Assembly (NCBI GenBank): GCA_017084465.1
Contig: CP070896.1
Location: forward strand, 62,001-126,000
Direction of reading: 5' to 3'
Length of the DNA stretch: 64,000 nucleotides
Origin: Lacrimispora xylanisolvens
GTDB lineage: Bacteria > Bacillota > Clostridia > Lachnospirales > Lachnospiraceae
The translations under genes and the position numbers were made by a program. The notes beneath the pieces are model-generated. The model was not told where the DNA came from. It did no database searches and saw only the letters and a list, made by a program, of their open reading frames with translations. Positions 56,812-64,000 of the stretch are shown here, in pieces. The first letter of the stretch is position 1, and every line of letters begins with the position of its first letter.

Positions 56812-57948
56812 ATGCCAGATGAGGCGGGAAATAAAAAAATAATTGTCGCCGGACACATTTCCCTGGATATTACACCGGTCTTTAAAAGCAGTGACGGAAG
56901 GAAAATTCTAAAGTCCTTCCAGCCAGGTAAACTTTTAGAAGTGGGAAACGCCAACATATCCGGAGGCGGAGCGGTTTTTAACACAGGGCTTGGGCTCCAT
57001 GCGCTGGGAGCCGATGTCCTTTTGATGGCAAACACAGGGGATGATGACTTTGGACAGATCCTAAAAGGAAAGATACAGGAAAGAGGGTGTGAAAGCTGCA
57101 TTACGGTTATTCCCGGAGAGGATACATCCTACACGATTGTTCTGGCACCAAAGGAGGTTGACCGTTTATTTCTTCATAATCCCGGTTGTAATGACACCTT
57201 TGGCTATGAACATGTGGATTTTAGTAAAGCGGCAAAAGCAGCTCATTTTCATTTTGGTTATCCTACACTGATGAAGCGGTTCTACCAGAATGACGGACAG
57301 GAATTAAAAGAGCTTTTTTACCGCATCAAAGAGCTTGGACTTACTACTTCGCTGGATTTAGCGGCAGTGGATCCGGAATCGGAAGCTGCCTCCTGCCGCT
57401 GGGACCGGATTTTTAGTTCCGTGCTTCCCTATGTGGACTTTTTTGTACCCAGTATTGAAGAACTGGGGTTTTTGTTAAACCGTCCCCTCTATGAGAAATG
57501 GCAGGAAAATGCTGACGGTGATGATATTACCTCCATTCTCTCTTTAAAGAAAGACGTGGAAACCATTGCAGATGAGGCCCTTCAGCTGGGCGCAAAGGCA
57601 GTTCTTTTAAAATGCGGTGCAGCCGGAATGTACTTAAAGACAGCTTCAAAACAGGCGTTTGCAGATGGACCGGATTTCTTAAAAGGCTGGGCAGATATTT
57701 CTTACTTCCAAAACAGCTTTCTGCCAGACCGGATTCTTTCTGCCACCGGAGCGGGAGATACCAGTATTGCCGCATTTATTAAAGCCATGCTGGAGAAACG
57801 TTCTCCGGAAGAATGTGTGAAACTTGCGTCGGCAACAGGTGCTTCCTGTGTGACAGCTTATGATACAGTAAGCGGGCTGCTGCCTTTTGAAACATTAGAG
57901 GAAAAAATCAAAAACGGGTGGGAAGAACAGAAACGAATCCTGCCATAA
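56812..57948 (+). CDS. PfkB-family sugar kinase
   Basis: 378 residues, ribokinase fold. N-terminal NISGGGAVFNTGLGLHALGADV (substrate-binding glycines) and C-terminal ATGAGDTSIAAFIKAML with the catalytic Asp and anion hole. It would phosphorylate a ketose or sugar phosphate using ATP. Its neighbours, a class II aldolase and a D-lyxose isomerase, point to a ketose such as xylulose or fructose as substrate. AAGGGGG ribosome site. Confidence 0.88.
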   Translation: MPDEAGNKKIIVAGHISLDITPVFKSSDGRKILKSFQPGKLLEVGNANISGGGAVFNTGLGLHALGADVLLMANTGDDDFGQILKGKIQERGCESCITVIPGEDTSYTIVLAPKEVDRLFLHNPGCNDTFGYEHVDFSKAAKAAHFHFGYPTLMKRFYQNDGQELKELFYRIKELGLTTSLDLAAVDPESEAASCRWDRIFSSVLPYVDFFVPSIEELGFLLNRPLYEKWQENADGDDITSILSLKKDVETIADEALQLGAKAVLLKCGAAGMYLKTASKQAFADGPDFLKGWADISYFQNSFLPDRILSATGAGDTSIAAFIKAMLEKRSPEECVKLASATGASCVTAYDTVSGLLPFETLEEKIKNGWEEQKRILP

Positions 57949-57968
57949 ATGAAAAGGAGGAATTACAT

Positions 57969-58842
57969 ATGCTTGTTACCATGAAATCAATTCTCAACCT
58001 GGCAGAAGCCAGAAACATTGCTGTAGGTGCCTTTAATATTACTTCTCTGGAGGGAATCCAGGCAGTGTTAGGAGCTGCGGAGGAAACAAGGCAGCCAGTT
58101 ATTTTACAGTTTGCACCTGTCCATGAAACAATTATCCCCCCTTTCTGTAATGGGCCCCATCATGGTTATGATGGCAGAACATGCAGCCGTTCCCGTAGCA
58201 GTACACTTAGATCACGGAGATGATTTTAAGAAGTTAAAACAGGCCCTGGACATGGGATTCACCTCCATTATGTACGATGGTTCCGCCCTGTCTTTTGAGG
58301 AAAATGCAGCGGGTACTCAGATTGCAGTAGAACTTGCGGCCCCATATGGAGCTTCCGTTGAAGGCGAAATCGGTGCAATGGGCAGAGAAGAATTCAAAAG
58401 CGTGGGAGAAGGCGAAGGAAATGAAGCGGCCGAAAGCTGCTACACAGATCCGGATCAGGCGGAAACATTTACTTCACTTACCGGAATTGACGCATTGGCC
58501 TGTTCCTTTGGCACTGTACACGGACTCTATTTAAAAAAGCCCAATCTGGACCTTGACAGAATCAGCCGGATTCGGGACAAAGTGGCTCTCCCCATTGTCA
58601 TGCACGGAGGTTCCGGGATCAGCGATGAAGATTTTTATCAGTGCATCAAACGCGGGGTCCGTAAGATTAATTATTATACCTACCTGGCAAAGGCCGGCGG
58701 CATGTATGTAAAGGAAAAAACCGCTAATGCAGAGGATGTGGTATTTTACCATGATGTGACCCTTTGGGGAGTGGAGGCAATGAAAAAAGACGTGCTTCAT
58801 ACCATTAAAGTATTTTCTGGTATGGAACAGAAAGAGAGCTGA
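57969..58842 (+). CDS. Class II ketose-bisphosphate aldolase (frame break)
   Basis: About 290 residues after removing one C from the run at 58136-58141 (restores HETIIPLSVMGPIMVMMAEHA). Zinc ligands are in AVHLDHGDD (His), SVEGEIGAMG (Glu), GTVHGLY (His) and IVMHGGSGI (His), and the phosphate site in KINYYT. It is of the fructose/tagatose-bisphosphate type; which ketose phosphate is cleaved is unknown. It follows the kinase by 20 bases with an AAAGGAGG site. Confidence 0.9.
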
Positions 58843-58847
58843 TTGCT

Positions 58848-59529
58848 ATGAAACGTTCTGAAGTTAACAAAGCCTTAAAGGAAATGGAACAAATGATTCA
58901 GACATGTGGATTTTCCCTTCCGCCTTTTTTGCAGCTTTACTCCTGAGGAATGGAGGGAAAAAGGACATGACTACGATGAAATCCGTGACAATATGCTTGG
59001 CTGGGATATTACGGATTTCGGACTTGGGGATTTTGACCAGACCGGTTTTTCACTGATTACACTTCGAAATGGTAATGTAAAGCAAAAGAAATATACAAAA
59101 ACCTATGCGGAAAAACTGCTTTTCCTAAAAGAAGGTCAGTCAGCTGCCATGCATTTTCACTGGACAAAAATGGAGGACATTATAAACAGAGGGGGAGGTA
59201 ACGTTCAGATCCGTGTTTACGAATCCAGCCCAGACGGTGGTTTTTCTGATTCTGACGTAACAGTTAATAGTGATGGGAGAAGTTATATGGTTCCTGCCGG
59301 AACTGTGGTAACACTGCACCCTGGGGAGAGTATTACCATTTATCCTAACCTCTACCATGACTTTCATGTGGAACCCCATTCCGGCCCGGTGCTGCTTGGT
59401 GAAGTATCCATGTGTAACGATGATCAGGAGGATAATCGATTTTACCAGCCAATCGGCCGCTTCCCCAAAATAGAAGAAGACCAGCTCCCTTACCGCCTCC
59501 TTTGCAACGAATACCCCAAGGCAAAGTAA
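58848..59529 (+). CDS. D-lyxose/D-mannose isomerase (cupin, frame break)
   Basis: About 226 residues after removing one T from the run at 58925-58930 (restores SLPPFCSFTPEEWREKG). The cupin metal site is AMHFHWTKMEDIINRGGG (two His, Glu) and IYPNLYHDFHVEP (His). This matches the D-lyxose ketol-isomerase family, which interconverts lyxose/xylulose and mannose/fructose. It would supply the ketose for the kinase upstream. Confidence 0.85.
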
Positions 59530-59653
59530 TTGTGCAATGTGATGAAAATTCAGCCATGGGCAATCCGGATTCTCTTAATACAGCATATTAAATATGACAA
59601 ATGTAATGAAAAACTAATTACATTGTGCACATGTTTTAAAAACAGCAGGGTGA

Positions 59654-59659
59654 TATGAT
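59654..59659 (+). promoter_or_regulatory. Extended -10 before the sugar-binding lipoprotein gene
   Basis: TGATATGAT carries TGn plus TATGAT (59654-59659); no good -35 is seen. The 59530-59700 leader also has two ATTGTGCA copies (59529-59536, 59622-59629), also found at 56693-56700 in the operon promoter region. Confidence 0.4.
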
Positions 59660-59708
59660 ATTTATGCAGCACATAACACAACTGTAAAATGTATAAGGAG
59701 GATTTACC

Positions 59709-60814
59709 ATGAAAAAAAGCACAAAAAAGCTTGCCGCAATTCTGATGTGCGCAGCTCTTGCCGGAATGTCTGTGGCAGGCTGCAGCAATGGGGAACCAGA
59801 AACAAAGGCACCTGAAACAACCAAAGCAGCGGAAACCACAAAAGCGGAAACAAAGGCTGAAACAAAAGCAGAGACAAAAACAGAAACCAAAGCTGCTGTA
59901 AAATCAGAATCTGCCGTAAACATGGCAGACGCAAATGTAAAAAAGAAAGATCCAAGTAAGCATTATAAATTCGGATATACCTGTATGGACGGTACCAATC
60001 CATTCTTTGTAACAATCGAAAAGACCATGCGGGAAATGATTGAAGCCCAGGGAGACGAACTGGTTTCAGTGGATCCCGCCAATGATGTAACTCTTCAGAT
60101 CACCCAGGTTGAGGATTTGGTCTCACAGAAAATTGATGCCATGTTTATGAATCCGGCAGAAGCAGAAGGAATCCTTCCCGCTCTGGATCAGTTAAAAGAA
60201 GCAAAGATTCCAACAGTAGGCTTTGATACAGAAGTAGCCGATATGTCCTATCTGATTTCTTACACCGGCTCAGATAACTATAATGCAGGTTTCGTATGCG
60301 GAGAAGATTTAGTAAAGAAATGTCCAAATGGCGGAGATATCATTGTTCTTGATTCCCCAACCATGAATTCCGTAACAGACAGAACAAACGGATTTTGGAT
60401 GCCATTAAAAACCACAACTTCAATATTGTTGCCCAGCAGGATGCAAAGGGAAATTTAGAGGTCTCCATGGGAATTGCAGAAGATTTACTTCAGGCTCATG
60501 GCAATGTAGTTGCCATCTTCGGCGGAAATGATCCTACCGCACTGGGCGCACTGGCAGCTGCTAACGCAGCAGGAATTAAGGACTGCAAAATCTATGGGGT
60601 AGACGGTTCTCCTGATATTAAGGCAGAAATGGCCTCCGGCACTTCTCTTATTGAAGGAAGCGGCGCTCAGTCACCAGTAAAAATTGCTCAGTCTGCAGTT
60701 AACATTATGTACTCATACTTAAACGGGGAAGAAGTCGCTGACCGGTATCCCGTAGAAACATTCCTCATTACATCTGAGAATGTAAAGGATTATGGCACAG
60801 ACGGCTGGCAGTAA
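59709..60814 (+). CDS. Ribose/xylose-type sugar-binding lipoprotein (frame break)
   Basis: About 368 residues after adding one T to the run at 60394-60397 (restores RTNGFLDAIKNHNFNIVAQQ). Signal peptide with lipobox SVAGC (Cys about 25), then a low-complexity Lys/Thr/Glu linker with repeated ETKA, then the periplasmic binding protein type 1 fold (YKFGYTCMDGTNPFFVTIEKTM, IFGGNDPTALGALAAANAAG). CUT2 class, partner of the ATPase and permease downstream. Strong AAGGAGG site. Confidence 0.9.
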
Positions 60815-60827
60815 ATAAAGATAAGAG

Positions 60828-60883
60828 GAACCATACCTCCTGGAACAAGCGTGTTACATGCTCCGGGAGGCGGTGCCTTTTTT
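60828..60883 (+). terminator. Intra-operon terminator after the binding-protein gene
   Basis: CCTCCTGGA pairs with TCCGGGAGG, extended by outer ACC/GGT, and TTTTTT follows at 60878-60883. Partial termination here would leave more binding protein than ATPase and permease mRNA. Confidence 0.75.
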
Positions 60884-60927
60884 CCAGACTGACATCATAA
60901 ATGGATAACGAACAGGCAGGTGAATAT

Positions 60928-62414
60928 ATGAGTAAAAAAATTCTGCTTCAAATGAAAAACATACATAAATCATTCCCGGGTGTCAATGCATTGCAGGGAG
61001 TGGATTTTGAACTTTTCCCTGGGGAAGTTCATGCCCTTCTTGGTGAAAACGGGGCCGGAAAATCCACGTTAATCAAGGTATTAGGCGGAATCTACATTGC
61101 AGAAGAGGGAGAAATTTTCATTGAAGGACAGAACGTGGTCATTGACGGAGTAAATGCTTCTCATGCCAACGGAATTTCCATCATCCATCAGGAACTGGTA
61201 CTGGTCCCTCATATGACCGTGGCAGAAAATATCTTTCTTGGGCGGGAACCTGGGAAAGGCGGTTTTATAGATCATGAGACAATGGAGCGGGAAGCAGGAA
61301 CGCTTTTAGATGATTATCATATGAGCATCTCTCCGGGAGCCTTTGTCAAGGATTTAACCATTGCCCAGCAGCAGATGGTGGAAATCGTAAAAGCCATTTC
61401 CTACCGTTCAAAATACTGGTCATGGATGAGCCTACCTCCTCCATATCGGATAAAGAAGTGGAATTCCTGTTTCAGACCATGCGTATGCTGACCAAAAAAG
61501 GTGTGGGAATTATATATATTTCCCATAAAATGGATGAGTTGGAGCAGATCTGCGACCGGGTGACTGTTTTAAGGGATGGCACCTATGTAGGAACAAAAGT
61601 TGTGAAGGACACCTCAAGAGATCAGTTAATCTCCATGATGGTGGGGCGGGAACTGACAAAATATTATACCCGGGATTATAAAGAACCGGGTGAAGTTGTA
61701 TTAAAATGCGAAAACATAACAGATGGTAAGATGGTAAAAGGAGCCAGCTTTGAACTGCGTCAGGGCGAGATCATCGGCTTTGCCGGATTAGTGGGAGCAG
61801 GCAGAAGTGAAACCATGAAATGTATTTTTGGTCTGACCCCATGTCTGACCGGGGAAATCTATGTAAATGGAAAACCTGCAAAGATTAAGTCTCCTTTAGA
61901 TGCCATGAACTACAAAATAGCACTGGTGCCGGAGGACCGGAAGCAGGAAGGCCTTTATCCGGTACAGAGCGTGCGCTTTAACTCTACAATAGAAGTGCTT
62001 AAATCTTTTATTAAAGGCATACTGGTCAATCAGAAAAAAGAAGAAGAAATAACCGGAAAATATATTGAAATGATGGATACAAAGACTCCATCCCAGGAAC
62101 AGCTGATTAGAAACTTATCCGGTGGAAACCAGCAGAAGGTCATGATCGGAAGATGGCTGGCCACCTCTCCTGACATCCTGATTCTTGATGAGCCGACCAG
62201 AGGCGTGGATGTAGGGGCGAAATCCGAAATTTATGCAACCATGAATGAACTGGTCAAAGAGGGAATGTCAATTATCATGATTTCTTCCGAACTGCCGGAA
62301 ATTCTTAACATGAGCGACCGGGTATATGTCATGTGTGACGGAAGAACCACCGGCTGTTTCCACCATAGCGAAAACATAACCCAGGAACAGATTATGAAGC
62401 TGGCAGCCAAGTAG
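60928..62414 (+). CDS. CUT2 sugar ABC transporter ATPase (frame break)
   Basis: About 495 residues with two fused ATPase domains (RbsA/XylG type). First domain: LLGENGAGKSTLIKVLGG, FVKDLTIAQQQMVEI. Second domain: GFAGLVGAGRSETMKCIFG, NLSGGNQQKVMIGRWL, ILDEPTRGVDVG. An A run at 61410-61413 is one base short (adding one restores SYRSKILVMDEPTSSISD). ATG 60928 follows AGGTGA; an in-frame ATG at 60901 lacks a ribosome site. Confidence 0.92.
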
Positions 62415-62432
62415 GAAAGAAGGAGAAATCAG

Positions 62433-63400
62433 ATGACAACAAGAATTCAAAAAAATGTAAAACAGTATTTAAAAGATAACATCGGAATTATCGGTGCACT
62501 GCTGATTCTGTGTATTTTCCTGTCCATATTTCCAAAGACCAGCGGTGTATTTCTGACACATAAAAATATATTTAATGTACTGAGGCAGATTTCTTCCAAC
62601 TTATTCCTTGCATGCGGAATGACCATGGTAATTATTTTAGGAGGAATCGACCTTTCCGTAGGTTCCATTATAGCCCTGTCCGGTTGTGTGGCAGCAGGCT
62701 GTGTGGCACGCTATAATCTTCCCATATTTGCAGCTATAATAATCGGCGTTCTTATCGGTACTGCCGTTGGTATGGCAAACGGCGTGGTTATCTCCAAAAC
62801 AACCATCCCGCCGTTTATTGTTACACTTGCCACTATGAATGTGGCGAAAGGTCTGGCTTACGTTTATACTGGAGGTTCTCCCGTAAGAGTCGTTACGAAG
62901 AAATGGCAGTTTCTTGGTGCCGGCTATATTGGAGGCGTTCCCACCCCTGTTATTATTCTGGTATTTGTGTTAATCATTACTGCAGTTATTATGAATAAGA
63001 CAAAGCTGGGGCGCCACATCTATGCAGTGGGAGGTAATTCCCAGGCCGCAAGATTCTCTGGAATCAGTACGGCAAAAGTAAAATTACTGGTACATACCTA
63101 TTCCGGACTTATGGCAGGCCTTGCAGGTGTTGTTCTCGCTTCCCGTATGTATTCCGGCCAGCCCACAGCAGGAGACGGAGCAGAAATGGACGCCATTGCG
63201 GCAGTTGTGGTTGGAGGCACTTCCATGGCAGGCGGTTCCGGTAAAATCGGAGGCACCATTATCGGAGGACTGATCATTGGTGTATTAAATAATGGACTGA
63301 ATCTTTTGAATGTCAACTCATTCTGGCAGTATGTGGTAAAGGGTATTGTCATTTTATTGGCAGTATTTGTAGACTATTTGCGGAACAAGAAAAGGGTTAG
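62433..63400 (+). CDS. CUT2 sugar ABC permease (RbsC-like)
   Basis: About 322 residues with some ten hydrophobic segments; GGIDLSVGSIIALSGC and GGTSMAGGSGKIGGTIIG are RbsC-family signatures. As written the frame runs on to 63464, but the extra ~20 residues are encoded by the terminator hairpin at 63420-63448. Adding one A to the run at 63390-63393 gives NKKKG then TAG at 63398-63400, so I take 63400 as the true end. Confidence 0.9.
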
Positions 63401-63419
63401 AATTCATAAGAGAGCAGGG

Positions 63420-63448
63420 AGCGTTTCCTTAACAGTGAAACGCTTTTT
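63420..63448 (+). terminator. Terminator of the sugar transporter operon
   Basis: AGCGTTTC (63420-63427) pairs with GAAACGCT (63437-63444), followed by TTTTT (63444-63448). Confidence 0.85.
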
Positions 63449-63458
63449 GTGGTATAAT
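63429..63458 (+). promoter_or_regulatory. Promoter of the last lipoprotein gene
   Basis: TATAAT at 63453-63458 preceded by TGG (extended -10), with TTAACA at 63429-63434 as a weak -35 lying in the loop of the preceding terminator. Confidence 0.6.
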
Positions 63459-63486
63459 AAATAAAAAAACACGGGGGTGTTTATAC

Positions 63487-64000
63487 ATGAAGAGAAAGGC
63501 TGGGGTATTTCTCTTAATTGCACTGACTGTAGCTTTGTTTGCCGGCTGCAGCAGGAGGAAGGACGAAGCACCTCCTCACGAAGCGCTCATATTTGGTGCC
63601 ACCTATATGACGCGGAATAATCCCTACTTTAATGTTTTGGGACAGGGGATTGAAGAAGTGGTGGAAGCCAATGGAGATATTCTTTTAACCAGAGATCCCT
63701 TGCAGGATCAGAAGAAGCAAAATGAACAGATTGAGGAACTCATCGACGAAGGAATCAGTATGCTTTTCTTAAATCCGGTGGACTGGGAAGAGGTCCGTCC
63801 GGCTTTACTGGCCTGTAAAAAAGCAGGCGTGGCAGTGATTAACGTGGATACTGTGGTGAAGGACCGGGATCTGGTTATATCTGTGATAGAAACGGACAAC
63901 TATCAGGCAGGTCAGCTTTGCGCTCTGGATATGATGAAGCGAAGAAAATCTGCGGATATTGTAATACTGGATAATCCCATTCAAATGTCTATTACCTACC
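63487..64000 (+). CDS. Second sugar-binding lipoprotein, N-terminal part (partial)
   Basis: 171 codons are visible, open to the window edge. The start (ATG 63487 after GGGGGTG) leads into a signal peptide with lipobox LFAGC (Cys about 20). Then follows a periplasmic binding protein type 1 fold: ALIFGATYMTRNNPYFNVLGQGIEEVV, LFLNPVDWEEVRPALLACKKAGVAVINVDTVV, ETDNYQAGQLCALDM. It resembles the lipoprotein at 59709 but has no repeat linker. It may be the sensor of a two-component sugar system or another transporter's binding protein; the continuation lies outside. Confidence 0.8.
   Translation, partial: MKRKAGVFLLIALTVALFAGCSRRKDEAPPHEALIFGATYMTRNNPYFNVLGQGIEEVVEANGDILLTRDPLQDQKKQNEQIEELIDEGISMLFLNPVDWEEVRPALLACKKAGVAVINVDTVVKDRDLVISVIETDNYQAGQLCALDMMKRRKSADIVILDNPIQMSITY

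Noticed and set aside
59790..59905. Short tandem repeats in the binding lipoprotein gene as a possible CRISPR or VNTR
   Set aside because: They encode a Lys/Thr/Glu linker after the lipobox, a common feature of lipoproteins; no spacer structure.
4870..63393. Programmed ribosomal frameshifting at the homopolymer breaks
   Set aside because: Too many unrelated genes, shifts in both directions, and no slippery heptamer plus downstream structure pattern.
1..64000. tRNA, rRNA or CRISPR features
   Set aside because: No cloverleaf, rRNA core sequence or regularly spaced repeat was seen by eye; a dedicated search could still find a short one.

Overview
The window looks like a chromosome segment of a low-to-mid-GC anaerobic Firmicute, most likely Lachnospiraceae (the Clostridium/Lacrimispora/Lachnoclostridium group). 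I infer this from strong AGGAGG-type ribosome binding sites, the short HisG plus HisZ arrangement, the SufCBDSU order, an FMN-riboswitch ribDEBAH operon, an EFR1-type ferredoxin, cobalamin-dependent EutBC and a large extracellular GH31 glucan locus. No rRNA, tRNA or CRISPR array was seen.

Layout. 1-6.6 kb: RNA-modification and housekeeping genes (RsmF C-terminus, RsuA-like and RluC/D-like pseudouridine synthases, HAD phosphatase, YgiQ radical SAM protein, short-chain dehydrogenase, RecU). 6.6-12.7 kb: a histidine operon (hisZGDBA and a hisIE carrying an extra degenerate HisF-like domain) behind a consensus promoter and ended by a terminator. 12.7-18.65 kb: an AT-rich accessory stretch with an AraC-type regulator, a subtilisin-like protease, several broken unknown ORFs, a truncated DUF3592 gene and an IS30-family element. 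18.65-36.4 kb: a complete alpha-glucan/cycloalternan-type locus. Two secreted GH31 transglycosylases (CtsY-like and CtsZ-like) would build a cyclic tetrasaccharide outside the cell. An ABC importer would bring it in. A cytoplasmic GH31 enzyme, an (alpha/alpha)6 glycosidase and a GH65 phosphorylase would take it apart, beta-phosphoglucomutase would feed glycolysis, and a LacI regulator would control the set. 36.6-42.9 kb: pepT, then the suf Fe-S operon on the minus strand. 43.0-46.8 kb: the riboflavin operon. 46.9-50.0 kb: a minus-strand operon of unknown function (ABC-type ATPase, DUF1858-like small protein, HypB/UreG-like GTPase, and a solute-binding-fold protein without signal peptide), with an EFR1 ferredoxin gene divergent from it. 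51.0-56.5 kb: an ethanolamine operon (eutA, a permease remnant, eutB, eutC) interrupted by an IS110-family element that carries a candidate bridge RNA. 56.8-64 kb: a sugar module (PfkB kinase, class II aldolase, D-lyxose isomerase, ribose/xylose-type ABC importer) and the start of a second sugar-binding lipoprotein.

Sequence quality matters for anyone using this annotation. About twenty single-base frame breaks occur, nearly all in or beside homopolymers, and many lie in genes that should be intact (hisD, sufC, ribD, the ABC genes, GH65). The simplest reading is uncorrected sequencing indels in a draft assembly. I therefore give most of these as one CDS spanning the break. A few features do look genuinely decayed: the permease remnant at 54.7-55.1 kb, the DUF3592 fragment, the AraC fragment and the 15.7-16.5 kb ORFs.

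Most interesting: the cycloalternan-type locus with a phosphorolytic exit, the unexplained GTPase/ABC-ATPase/cytoplasmic binding-protein operon, the IS110 bridge-RNA candidate, and the terminator in the eutA leader.
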